Origin: an uncultured Erysipelotrichaceae bacterium
Lineage (GTDB): Bacteria; Bacillota_I; Bacilli_A; Erysipelotrichales; Erysipelotrichaceae
Assembly (NCBI GenBank): GCA_947385085.1
Contig: CANDJN010000007.1
Span: 1 to 64,000 of the forward strand
Direction: 5' to 3'
Length of the DNA stretch: 64,000 bases
The notes below the pieces were generated by a model, which was not told the DNA's origin, did not search any database, and worked only from the letters and a program-made list of their open reading frames with translations. Below are positions 8,462 to 16,781 of this stretch, in pieces (the stretch's first letter is position 1; each line of letters starts with the position of its first letter). The position numbers and the translations under genes are program-made.

Positions 8462-9925
8462 ATGAAAACTAAAATATTAAACATATTATTACTTATATTT
8501 TCAATACTATTTTTAATATTTCCAACCTCTTATGGAATCGTTGATTTAAAAATCGTAATCGCTTATTTAGCGTTATTTGCCACATTCATTTATCTGAAAA
8601 ACAAGTTTAAGTGGGAATTGAAGATCCAGGAAAAATATTATATTTGGATCATTTTCGCTCTTGCGATTATCACTAGAATTGGTGTTGTTATCATATTCAA
8701 TTCTTATATTAGTCAGGTTTCGGATTTTCAAAAGGCAATAGAGGCGTCAAAAACCCTCAATTTTGAAGGACCCTACTACATGGTTTTTACACATTGGATA
8801 TTATATCCTACGTTGCTTCATTATATTTATATGATATTTGGCAATGCGCAAATTGTTGCGTTACTAACGAATGCAATCATATTGATTGGCGCCGCTATTC
8901 TTATTTATATGGTGGGAACATTATTGTTTGATAATAAAAAATACGGCTTTATCGCTTCGTTATTGTATATATTGTGGCCTGCCAACATCTTTTATACATT
9001 AATTTTTAGTCAAGAGCATCTATGCGCATTCATTCTAATATTGGTTCTTTACTTGTTTTTAAGAATGGAAAAAGAAAAAAACAACGGTCAGCTTCATTAT
9101 ATAAATATGATTTTGATTGGCAGTTTATTAGGGTTAAGCGCATTTTTCAAAAATTTTGCCCCTGTTTTTATCATTGCATTTATCATTTATTACCTATTGG
9201 ATTCATTAAAAATAACGGTTACGAAAAAATATTTGATCGAAAAAGCATCGACGATACTCCTGATTTGTTTATCGTTCGTGATAAGTAAAAATATTATTTT
9301 TTTAGGGGTGGATCATTTAGTAGGAGCGAAGGTCGCTAGAAATATCGTGCCTTGCTACTTAAATGTCGGCCTTAGAGGTGATGGAAAATATAGTAAAGAA
9401 AATTACCGAATGTATTTTGATACTTTAGAAGCGAATCAATATGATTATGACAAAACGAATAAAGAAATTACAGGCAATTTGATTGAATATCTTAAGAGTT
9501 CGGATAGTTCCATCAAGCAGGAGGGCTTTTTTGATAATAAGGCCAGAGTTCTTTTTGCAGGAGATAAAGCTAGAGTCGGTTGGATTATTCAATCACTGAA
9601 AGCGGAAGAGCATTATACGATTGCTAAAATAATGGAAAAGGTCATAAAGGAAATTAACAATCATTTTTTCATTATGTTGGTCGTTTTCATGGCATTGGGG
9701 ATGTTTATTTTGAATCGAGAGAAAAACACAAAGATCTTTCTTTTATATCTGATATTCTATGGCAGCTTCTTACTTTTAATATTAGTGGAAGCACAAAACC
9801 GATATATGTATGCCGTTCAGCCGATAATGTGCATTTTAGCCCCGTTGGGTTTGCAGTGGTTTCGCAATCAAATTGAAAATAATGTGATAAAGGAAGATAA
9901 AAAATATGAAATTAATAGCTTATGA
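8462..9925 (+). CDS. Multi-spanning GT-C fold glycosyltransferase (GT39/PMT-like)
   Basis: 488 residues with about 10 to 12 hydrophobic segments and a soluble stretch at about residues 290-390. An SQVSDFQKA motif follows the first segments, as in ArnT/GT39 enzymes, where an acidic residue in the first outer loop is catalytic. These enzymes use polyprenyl-phosphate sugars on the outer membrane face. I place the start at ATG 8462 because GGAG at 8452-8455 is 6 bases upstream; longer in-frame starts from GTG 8423 lack a binding site. It overlaps the following HAD-GtrA gene by 20 bp. The donor is probably the product of the adjacent UbiA pathway, and the acceptor is unknown. Confidence 0.75.
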   Translation: MKTKILNILLLIFSILFLIFPTSYGIVDLKIVIAYLALFATFIYLKNKFKWELKIQEKYYIWIIFALAIITRIGVVIIFNSYISQVSDFQKAIEASKTLNFEGPYYMVFTHWILYPTLLHYIYMIFGNAQIVALLTNAIILIGAAILIYMVGTLLFDNKKYGFIASLLYILWPANIFYTLIFSQEHLCAFILILVLYLFLRMEKEKNNGQLHYINMILIGSLLGLSAFFKNFAPVFIIAFIIYYLLDSLKITVTKKYLIEKASTILLICLSFVISKNIIFLGVDHLVGAKVARNIVPCYLNVGLRGDGKYSKENYRMYFDTLEANQYDYDKTNKEITGNLIEYLKSSDSSIKQEGFFDNKARVLFAGDKARVGWIIQSLKAEEHYTIAKIMEKVIKEINNHFFIMLVVFMALGMFILNREKNTKIFLLYLIFYGSFLLLILVEAQNRYMYAVQPIMCILAPLGLQWFRNQIENNVIKEDKKYEINSL

Positions 9926-10880
9926 TTTTGACGGTACCATTTATGATGGCGATTCCTCACTTGATTTTTACAAATTTTGTTTCAAAAAAAAACGTATTTA
10001 TCGTTATTGGCCGAAGCAGTTTTGGTATTTTTGCCTTTATATTCTAGGATTGAAAACAAAAACAGAAATGAAAGAGGTGTTTTTTTGCTTTTTGAAAGAT
10101 TTTAATCATACAGAAGAATTATTAAGTGAATTTTGGGCGAGTCATTATTCAAAAATGAAAATGTGGTATTTAACCAAGGATCATTCCCACGATCTGATTA
10201 TTTCGGCATCACCTGAATTTTTATTGGAAATACCCTTCAAGAAATTACAAGCGAAAGATCTCATCGCTTCCGCAGTCGATCAAAGAACAGGAAAATTTTT
10301 AAAAGAGAATTGTCATGGAGAAGAAAAAGTAAAAAGGCTAAAGGAAAAGTATCCCGATGTCATAATTGTAGAAATGTATACCGATAGCAGCGCTGATCTA
10401 CCGATGATCGAATTTGCTCAAAAAGGTTTTAAAGTGAAAAAAGACCGAGTCATACCTTATTATGAATATCAAGAAACAAAGTTAGAAAAAATAAAGCATA
10501 CGTTTTTAACCCCCAAATTTATTCGTTTTGTCTTAGTTGGTTGCCTGAATACTTTTAACGGTATATTCTTTTCATTTTTATATTCATTCATCATAAGAAA
10601 TGCTACTTTTGCATTTATCATCGGATATATCACCAGTCTGGCAACTTCTTATCTGTTAAACAGCTATTATACATTTCATGATAAAAAACTATCAATATCT
10701 AAATATTTGCGATTCTGTATTTCTTATCTTCCTAATTTTATCATTCAGCTGATTTGTGTAGCTATATTCATTGATTTATTGCACTGGTATAAGCTAATTG
10801 CTTACACGATTGCAGCCATTATTGGTATTCCCATTACTTATTTAGCATTATTGTTATTTTCATTTAAAGAGAAGAAATAG
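9906..10880 (+). CDS. HAD-family phosphatase fused to GtrA-like membrane domain
   Basis: 324 residues with two clear parts. Residues 1 to about 195 form a PSP-like (HAD-IB) phosphatase with DFDGT motif I at residues 8-12, a SASPEFLL motif II region, a lysine region (GEEKVKRLKE) and motif III/IV YTDSSADLPM. Residues about 200-324 carry four membrane segments of the GtrA family (FIRFVLVGCLNTFNG, then YLLNSYYTF). GtrA proteins are proposed flippases for polyprenyl-phosphate sugars. The likely job is to remove the 5-phosphate from the UbiA product and move the polyprenyl-phosphate pentose across the membrane. All catalytic aspartates are intact. Confidence 0.88.
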   Translation: MKLIAYDFDGTIYDGDSSLDFYKFCFKKKRIYRYWPKQFWYFCLYILGLKTKTEMKEVFFCFLKDFNHTEELLSEFWASHYSKMKMWYLTKDHSHDLIISASPEFLLEIPFKKLQAKDLIASAVDQRTGKFLKENCHGEEKVKRLKEKYPDVIIVEMYTDSSADLPMIEFAQKGFKVKKDRVIPYYEYQETKLEKIKHTFLTPKFIRFVLVGCLNTFNGIFFSFLYSFIIRNATFAFIIGYITSLATSYLLNSYYTFHDKKLSISKYLRFCISYLPNFIIQLICVAIFIDLLHWYKLIAYTIAAIIGIPITYLALLLFSFKEKK

Positions 10881-11110
10881 TCATAAACTTGTTTAGTGCT
10901 TATGCAAATAAGGGTTGAAACAGAATGATTTCACATGATGTGAATGGGTTCTTTATGGATTTAAAGAAATTAGCACATGAGCGATATTCGTTATTCTCTG
11001 GAAAAAACAGGCAAGGAATGTGGTTAGATGGTCGCATTGCGCTTTTCATGCTCGCTATCCTTGGGATAGCTTTTTTCTTTTGAGTTAGGTAACGATTCTT
11101 TTTAAAACCT
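10881..11110. other. Intergenic stretch before galE with a doubtful small ORF
   Basis: No recognised gene. A 52-codon frame (10925-11083) is the only coding candidate and is listed separately. Confidence 0.5.
10925..11083 (+). CDS. Possible small membrane peptide, 52 residues
   Basis: ATG at 10925, TGA at 11081-11083. The predicted peptide is polar for about 33 residues and then ends in one hydrophobic segment (ALFMLAILGIAFFF). The ribosome binding site is poor and I recognise no family. It could be a genuine single-pass small protein or the decayed remnant of a glycosylation gene between two polysaccharide blocks. Confidence 0.25.
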   Translation: MISHDVNGFFMDLKKLAHERYSLFSGKNRQGMWLDGRIALFMLAILGIAFFF

Positions 11111-11139
11111 TTTACAACATTTGGAATTGTTGATATAAT
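11111..11139 (+). promoter_or_regulatory. Strong promoter of the galE/nonulosonate operon
   Basis: TTTACA (11111-11116), a 17-bp spacer, and a perfect TATAAT (11134-11139), 46 bp before the galE start. Since the downstream genes overlap or nearly abut up to 21603, this probably drives the whole polysaccharide operon. Confidence 0.8.
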
Positions 11140-11185
11140 ATATTATGTGGTATATTAATCTTATCACAGAGAAAGAAGGAATAAG

Positions 11186-12196
11186 ATGAAGAAAATCTTA
11201 ATCACCGGTGGAGCCGGGTATATTGGAAGCCACACTGCTGTAGAATTATTACAAGCAGGATATGATATTGTGATTGTCGATGATTTCAGTAATTCAAAGC
11301 CAAAAGCCATTGAAAGCATCAAGAAAATAACCGGAAAAGATTTCCGTTTTGTAGCGGGTAATGTTTGTGACCGCTCATTGGTAGCGAAGATATTTAAGGA
11401 AGAAAAGCCGGATGCCGTGATTCATTTTGCCGGATATAAGGCGGTAGGAGAATCAGTGGCGAAGCCGTTGATGTATTATCGAAACAACATTGACAGTACA
11501 TTAACCTTGCTGGAAGTGATGCAGGAATTTGACTGTAAGAACTTTGTGTTTTCTTCCAGCGCTACTGTTTACGGTGAGCCCGAGCGGCTGCCGCTCGATG
11601 AAAAGTGCCGGTTGTCAACCACCAATCCATACGGTTCCACAAAGTTATACATCGAAGGAATTTTGAATGATTTGTATGTTTCAGATCACGCATGGAATAT
11701 TGCGATACTGAGGTATTTTAATCCGGTAGGAGCGCATGAGAGCGGTTTGATCGGCGAGGAGCCCAACGGGATACCCAATAACTTGGTTCCCTATATCGTA
11801 AAAGTTGCGATGAAAGAGTTGCCGGCCCTATCTGTTTTCGGCAGCGATTATCCGACACCTGACGGTACCGGTGTTCGCGACTATATTCATGTCGTGGATT
11901 TAGCGAAAGGTCATGTAAAAAGCTTAGATGCGATTTTTCAGGGAACCGGTCTTGACTACTATAATTTAGGAACCGGAACGGGATATAGCGTTCTGGATTT
12001 GGTGAAGGCCTTTGAAAAAGTAAACAAGGTGAATGTTCCGTATCAAATTGTGGACAGACGTCCCGGCGATGTTGCCGAGTGCTTCGCTAATCCGCAATAT
12101 GCAAAAGAAAAGCTGGGATGGCAAGCGGAATTGGGACTGGAAGAAATGATGAAAAGTTCTTATGAGTTTGCACGAAAATCCGGAGAAAACCAATGA
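11186..12196 (+). CDS. galE: UDP-glucose 4-epimerase
   Basis: 336 residues, full length. Extended SDR enzyme that interconverts UDP-Glc and UDP-Gal (often also the N-acetyl forms), supplying a galactose-type donor to the glycan made downstream. The NAD-binding GGAGYIGSHT motif is at residues 7-16, the catalytic Tyr149/Lys153 pair lies in NPYGSTK, and RYFNPVGAH and the RPGD motif near the C-terminus are present. AAGGA lies a few bases before ATG 11186. The gene's TGA overlaps the start of the next gene by 4 bp (ATGA), so it is translationally coupled to the nonulosonate genes. Confidence 0.95.
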   Translation: MKKILITGGAGYIGSHTAVELLQAGYDIVIVDDFSNSKPKAIESIKKITGKDFRFVAGNVCDRSLVAKIFKEEKPDAVIHFAGYKAVGESVAKPLMYYRNNIDSTLTLLEVMQEFDCKNFVFSSSATVYGEPERLPLDEKCRLSTTNPYGSTKLYIEGILNDLYVSDHAWNIAILRYFNPVGAHESGLIGEEPNGIPNNLVPYIVKVAMKELPALSVFGSDYPTPDGTGVRDYIHVVDLAKGHVKSLDAIFQGTGLDYYNLGTGTGYSVLDLVKAFEKVNKVNVPYQIVDRRPGDVAECFANPQYAKEKLGWQAELGLEEMMKSSYEFARKSGENQ

Positions 12197-13806
12197 ATGT
12201 ACTAGTGATTATTCCGGCACGAGGAGGATCCAAAGGGATTCCCAGGAAAAATGTCAGATTATTAAACGGGCAGCCGTTAATCAGCTACGCCATCCGCAAC
12301 GCATTGAACAGTAAATATGTTACGGATGTATTTGTCAGTACCGATGATGAAGAAATAGAAAACGTGGCAATGAAATACGGCAGCGGCATTGTAAAAAGAA
12401 ATCCGGAGTTAGGGAATGATCAAGTAACCCTCGATCCGGTCATTTATGATGCAACAAACAGAATTGAAGCAGAACAGAATAAACATTATGACATCGTCAT
12501 CACGATGCAGCCAACCTCACCATTATTGAAATGGGAGACATTAGACGCTGCGATTGAATATTTTTTGGAAAACGATTCGGATACCGTCATCAGTGTTGTC
12601 AATAAACCACATCTATCGTGGAAAAATGATAACGGCAAAATCGTTCCCAACTATGAAAAACGCTTGAATCGCCAGGAGCTGCCGGCTAATTATTTAGAGA
12701 CCGGAGCATTTGTGATTACCAAACGAGCGTTTGTTAAGGAAACTGGCCGATTTGGAAAGGTTATTCATGTTTATGAAGTAGCGGAAGAGGAATCGATCGA
12801 TATTGATTCCTACAGTGATTGGGCGCTTTGTGAAAGCACTTTAAAACGGAAAAAAATCGTTTTGCGATGTGACGGCCATAAAATGCTGGGGATGGGACAT
12901 ATCTATCATTGTTTAACCCTTGCTTACCATTTGACCGGGCATGATATCGTATTTGTATTGAATAAAAAATATCAGGATGGAATAAAAAAGGTCAAAGAAG
13001 CTTTTTTTCAGTATGAATTGATTGAAGATGATAACGATTTCTACCGATTGCTGGATCGGATGAGAGCGAATATCGTCGTCAACGATTGTTTGGATACGAG
13101 TGAGGAGTATATTCGCAACTTACAAAAATATGCCGATAAAGTGGTTACGATTGAAGATATGGGAACGGGAAGTGCCGTTGCCGATGTCTGTATCAACGCT
13201 CTGTATGAGAAAAATGATAACCCGAATATTTATTGCGGTGAAAAATACGTATGTCTGCGTGACGAATTTTTAATTGCGCAACCGAAAGTGATCGAAAAAA
13301 CAGTGAAAAACGTATTGGTTTTATTCGGAGGAACCGATCCGAGTAATTTAACTAAAAAACTGTATCATATCGCAAAGAGGTGGGATGAAAACTTAACCTT
13401 TACTTTTATTACAGGTATCGGATATGATCCCCTTTCGCTAGGAATCACCGCGGATGAGTCCCACCATATTGAGGTATTGAACAACGTAAAGAATGTGAGC
13501 AAATATATGGAAGCAGCGGACATCGCATTTACTTCGCAGGGAAGAACCGTATACGAACTGGCTGCCATCGGCGTTCCTTCCATAGTGTTAGCCCAGAATG
13601 AACGTGAATTATTACATACTTTTGCCTCGGCAGAAAATGGGTTTATGAATCTTGGATTAGGGAAAGATGTAACCGAGGAAGAAATCGAAAGAACGTTGCA
13701 TTTATTAATCGCGGATTTTGAGCGACGAAAAGAAATGAACAAAAAGATGTTAAAGAAGAACATCAAACTGGGAATTACAAGAGAAATCAATTTAATACTG
13801 GAATAG
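12193..13806 (+). CDS. Bifunctional CMP-nonulosonate synthetase / PseG-like protein
   Basis: 537 residues. Residues 1 to about 220 are an acylneuraminate cytidylyltransferase (NeuA/PseF/LegF family): ARGGSKGIPRKN nucleotide-binding motif, MQPTSPLL, and DIDSYSD near the domain end. Residues about 222-537 match the PseG/SpsG family of GT-B-like UDP-sugar hydrolases: RCDGHKMLGMGHIYHC corresponds to the PseG GxGHxxRC segment, followed by LFGGTDPSN. This joins activation of a nonulosonic acid with hydrolysis of its UDP-linked precursor. In the PseG segment the usual Arg of the HxxRC motif is His (IYHC), which could change specificity. The product may be pseudaminic- or legionaminic-type rather than Neu5Ac. 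It overlaps galE by 4 bp and is followed closely by the NeuB-family gene. Confidence 0.82.
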   Translation: MNVLVIIPARGGSKGIPRKNVRLLNGQPLISYAIRNALNSKYVTDVFVSTDDEEIENVAMKYGSGIVKRNPELGNDQVTLDPVIYDATNRIEAEQNKHYDIVITMQPTSPLLKWETLDAAIEYFLENDSDTVISVVNKPHLSWKNDNGKIVPNYEKRLNRQELPANYLETGAFVITKRAFVKETGRFGKVIHVYEVAEEESIDIDSYSDWALCESTLKRKKIVLRCDGHKMLGMGHIYHCLTLAYHLTGHDIVFVLNKKYQDGIKKVKEAFFQYELIEDDNDFYRLLDRMRANIVVNDCLDTSEEYIRNLQKYADKVVTIEDMGTGSAVADVCINALYEKNDNPNIYCGEKYVCLRDEFLIAQPKVIEKTVKNVLVLFGGTDPSNLTKKLYHIAKRWDENLTFTFITGIGYDPLSLGITADESHHIEVLNNVKNVSKYMEAADIAFTSQGRTVYELAAIGVPSIVLAQNERELLHTFASAENGFMNLGLGKDVTEEEIERTLHLLIADFERRKEMNKKMLKKNIKLGITREINLILE

Positions 13807-13819
13807 GCGAGGTGTGAAA

Positions 13820-14896
13820 ATGAAAACAATTGCAGAAAGAATGGTTAATGAAGAATTTGTATTGATTGCGGAAGTAGGCGTCAATTATTATGATATTGCG
13901 ACATTAAAGGGAATATCCAATATGGAAGCCGCTAAATTGATGGTAAAAGAGGCAAAAGCGGCGGGAGTCCATGCGGTAAAGTTTCAAACGTACAAAGCGG
14001 AAACGCTGGCTGCTGCGGATTCACCGTATTATTGGGATATCCGTGAAGAAGCGACGAGATCGCAAAGAGAGCTGTTTAAAAAGTTTGATTCCTTTGGGTA
14101 TCAAGAATACAAGGAAATCAAAACGTATTGTGATGAAATCGGCATTGAATTTTTATCCACGGCTTTTGATTACGAATCAGCGGATTATTTGAATGAATTG
14201 ATGAATGTTTATAAAATTTCATCCTCTGACTTATCCAATTTGCCCTTTATTGAGCATCAGGCAAAGAAAAACAAGCCGATGCTGCTGTCAATCGGAGCTT
14301 CCAATGAAGCAGAAATTGAAATGGCAATTACAACGATTCGTAATGTCAATCATCAGCCGCTGGCGTTGTTGCACTGTGTTTTGGAATATCCTACCCCTTA
14401 TGAACACGCCAATCTAAATAAAATTGTCACTTTGAAAAAGTTTCAAGCGAAATACGACAACATCTATATCGGCTACAGTGATCATACGAAACCGGAAGCG
14501 AACTATGACGTGCTGAAAACGGCATACAACCTAGGTGCTAAAGTGATTGAAAAGCATTATACTTTGGACAAGACGCTGAAAGGCAATGATCATTATCACG
14601 GAATGGATCCTGTAGATGCCAAAAATATTATTGAAGGCATTCAATACATTGATTCCATTCGCGGTACTTATGAATTGAAATGTTTGGAAACAGAATCTTC
14701 CGCACGAAAAAATGCGCGGCGTTCCATTGTGGCAGAGCGAGATATTAAAAAGGGTGCTGTGATTACAAGGGAAGATTTGACGTTTAAACGACCCGGTACC
14801 GGTATCAGTCCGCAATTGATTGATGAAGTAATCGGTAAAACAGCTCAATGCGATATCAAAGAAGATACGATATTGAGCAAAGATATGATCCAATAA
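13820..14896 (+). CDS. NeuB-family nonulosonate (sialic-acid-like) synthase
   Basis: About 358 residues. It condenses phosphoenolpyruvate with a 6-carbon hexosamine-derived sugar to give a nine-carbon acid. The N-terminal TIM barrel shows VGVNYYD, AVKFQTYKAE, IKISSSDL-like and GYSDHT segments and KHYTLDK. The C-terminal SAF (antifreeze-like) domain begins near residue 290 (RSIVAERDIKKG, GTGISP). The family includes NeuB, PseI and LegI, and I cannot separate them by eye. The adjacent PseG-like domain favours the bacterial di-N-acetyl types. ATG 13820 is chosen with GAGG at 13809-13812; an in-frame GTG at 13814 is too close to that site. Confidence 0.88.
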   Translation: MKTIAERMVNEEFVLIAEVGVNYYDIATLKGISNMEAAKLMVKEAKAAGVHAVKFQTYKAETLAAADSPYYWDIREEATRSQRELFKKFDSFGYQEYKEIKTYCDEIGIEFLSTAFDYESADYLNELMNVYKISSSDLSNLPFIEHQAKKNKPMLLSIGASNEAEIEMAITTIRNVNHQPLALLHCVLEYPTPYEHANLNKIVTLKKFQAKYDNIYIGYSDHTKPEANYDVLKTAYNLGAKVIEKHYTLDKTLKGNDHYHGMDPVDAKNIIEGIQYIDSIRGTYELKCLETESSARKNARRSIVAERDIKKGAVITREDLTFKRPGTGISPQLIDEVIGKTAQCDIKEDTILSKDMIQ

Positions 14897-14924
14897 GGTT
14901 AGACTATGAATAAGATCCTGAACA

Positions 14925-15047
14925 ATGGATCATACAATCTACCACAGTCATGCTTTTGTTGCGGATCAAGTGGCTGGCAATACTGTGGTTACAATAGAAA
15001 GAATTGATGAGTGTGTTACAGAAAATAAGAAACAGAATGAAATATAA
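14925..15047 (+). CDS. Possible 40-residue peptide overlapping the acetyltransferase start
   Basis: ATG 14925 to TAA 15045-15047, in a different frame from the acetyltransferase. The peptide (MDHTIYHSHAFVADQV start, then VVTIERIDECV) has protein-like composition, but it has no clear ribosome binding site and no recognised family. It may be the decayed tail of a lost sugar-modification gene. Confidence 0.2.
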   Translation: MDHTIYHSHAFVADQVAGNTVVTIERIDECVTENKKQNEI

Positions 15048-15654
15048 AGGTCAATTTCAAGATTGTACGATAGCCAAAAATGTGGAAATCATTCAGAGTG
15101 ACTTGAAAAGAAGCGTCAACGTCGCTCATGATGCGTCGATCATTCACTGTGAGATTGACAAATATACTTCCATCGGAAGATACAGCAAATTGCAGGACTG
15201 CATGATCGGAAAATTTTGTTCCGTCTCGTGGGATGTTACGATCGGCGCAAAATCGCATCCGTTGGATGCCATTTCCACGCATAGCTTTCCTTACAATAAA
15301 CTGTACGATTTTGCAAGTCAGGCGAAAGGACTGCCGCCGCAGATGACGATCATCGGTAATGATGTTTGGATCGGCTGCGGTGCGATCGTGAAATCGGGAA
15401 TTACAATCGGCAACGGCGCAATCATCGGTGCCGGAGCCGTAGTCACAAAGGATGTAGAGCCGTATGCCATTGTGGTGGGAAGTCCCGCTAAAAAAATCAA
15501 AGCTCGCTTTTCTGATGCCGTGATTCAGCAGCTGGAAGAAATGAAATGGTGGGATATGGATGAATCATGGATAAAAGAAAACATTCAGCTGTTTCAACAG
15601 CCGCTGACGGATCAAACAATGGAATCTTTACGAAAAGCAAAGGAGACATTATGA
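15007..15654 (+). CDS. Hexapeptide-repeat (left-handed beta-helix) acyltransferase
   Basis: About 215 residues. The xenobiotic/CatB-LacA type acetyltransferase fold is shown by the isoleucine-rich hexapeptide repeats (IGNDVWIGCGAIVKSG, ITIGNGAIIGAGAVV) and the ending DVEPYAIVVGSPAKKIK. SHPLDAISTHSF contains the catalytic-type His. It probably O- or N-acetylates a sugar of the capsule, perhaps the nonulosonate or its amino-sugar precursor. A TTG at 15004 precedes ATG 15007. Its TGA overlaps the next start at 15651. Confidence 0.88.
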   Translation: MSVLQKIRNRMKYKGQFQDCTIAKNVEIIQSDLKRSVNVAHDASIIHCEIDKYTSIGRYSKLQDCMIGKFCSVSWDVTIGAKSHPLDAISTHSFPYNKLYDFASQAKGLPPQMTIIGNDVWIGCGAIVKSGITIGNGAIIGAGAVVTKDVEPYAIVVGSPAKKIKARFSDAVIQQLEEMKWWDMDESWIKENIQLFQQPLTDQTMESLRKAKETL

Positions 15655-16781
15655 AAACATTTTGCATATTGTCCGGTGCCTATGTGAATGCCGGAGACTT
15701 TCTGATTGTAAAAAGAACCAAAGAAATCTTAAAGCATATCTATCCGGATTGTCACTTTCAAGAGATCGCAAGAAATAAATCACTGACTCCTTATTTAGAA
15801 AAGATCAATCAATCGGATGCTTTAATCATTGCCGGAGGCCCGGCGTATTTGCCCAATGTGTATCCGAATACGCTGCCGCTTGTGGATGATTTGAGTCAGA
15901 TAAAAACCAAGATCATTCCGGTGGGGTTGGGATGGTATGGCGAAGAAATCAATGAACAGTACATCTATACGAAATATAAGTTTACGACAAAAACAAAAGA
16001 TCTGTTAAAAAGATTGGAAAGCGACGCGCATTCCCTCAGCTGCCGTGATTATTTCTCATGCCGTGTATTGCACGCCAATGACTTTGAGCACATCACTTTT
16101 ACCGGTTGCCCGGCTTGGTATGATGTTCAGTATTTAGCGAAAGCAGACGCAAAAGCATTGAAAAAAACAACGATCAAAAAAATCTGCGTATCCGATCCGG
16201 CGATTGCTCAAAATACAAAGCAGTTGAAACTATTGATTCAATACTTGCGTGACAAATTCCATCAGGCACAAATCGCGGTGGTGTTTCACCGTCAAGAACA
16301 GGATGCCGGTTATCGAAAGATGGAACAGGAATTAGCGAGCCAATACGGCGATCAAGTGAAATGTCATAATATTTCTTATTCAGCCGAGGGATTTTCGATC
16401 TATGATGAATGTGATCTGCACGTCGGTTTCCGAGTTCATGCGCATATTTATAATTTAAGTCATCGCAATTTATCGCTGCTGATTGAAGAAGACGGCCGCG
16501 GAGCAGGAGTAAACGAGGCACTCGGTTTACCTAGAATTACGGCTTATCATTTATATAAAAAACAAGAAAACAGCGTGAGAAAGCTCTCCAATCGAGTTCG
16601 ATATAAATTATTAAAAGAAAAGTATTATCCATTGAATGAATTTTTTATCGATGATCTTGACGCATGGATTCATATTTTAGAACAGGATAGTGTAAATATC
16701 TACAAAAACGCATATGCGAAGATGATCTGCTCTTATAAGAATATGGAAGCGTTTATCAAGGGAGCGATTGGTGAAGAATGA
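15651..16781 (+). CDS. Polysaccharide pyruvyl transferase family protein
   Basis: About 376 residues. Start ATG 15651 follows an AAAGGAG ribosome binding site and begins MKTFCILSGAYVNAGD, the usual family start (GAYxNxGD). AGGPAYLPNV and the C-terminal DLHVGFRVHAHIYNL segment match the CsaB/WcaK fold, in which the conserved His and Arg bind substrate. These enzymes transfer pyruvyl ketals or, in some clusters, act as GT-B-like glycosyltransferases. It may decorate the repeat unit. It overlaps both neighbours by 4 bp. A longer in-frame reading back to 15567 has no binding site and lies inside the acetyltransferase gene. Confidence 0.85.
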   Translation: MKTFCILSGAYVNAGDFLIVKRTKEILKHIYPDCHFQEIARNKSLTPYLEKINQSDALIIAGGPAYLPNVYPNTLPLVDDLSQIKTKIIPVGLGWYGEEINEQYIYTKYKFTTKTKDLLKRLESDAHSLSCRDYFSCRVLHANDFEHITFTGCPAWYDVQYLAKADAKALKKTTIKKICVSDPAIAQNTKQLKLLIQYLRDKFHQAQIAVVFHRQEQDAGYRKMEQELASQYGDQVKCHNISYSAEGFSIYDECDLHVGFRVHAHIYNLSHRNLSLLIEEDGRGAGVNEALGLPRITAYHLYKKQENSVRKLSNRVRYKLLKEKYYPLNEFFIDDLDAWIHILEQDSVNIYKNAYAKMICSYKNMEAFIKGAIGEE

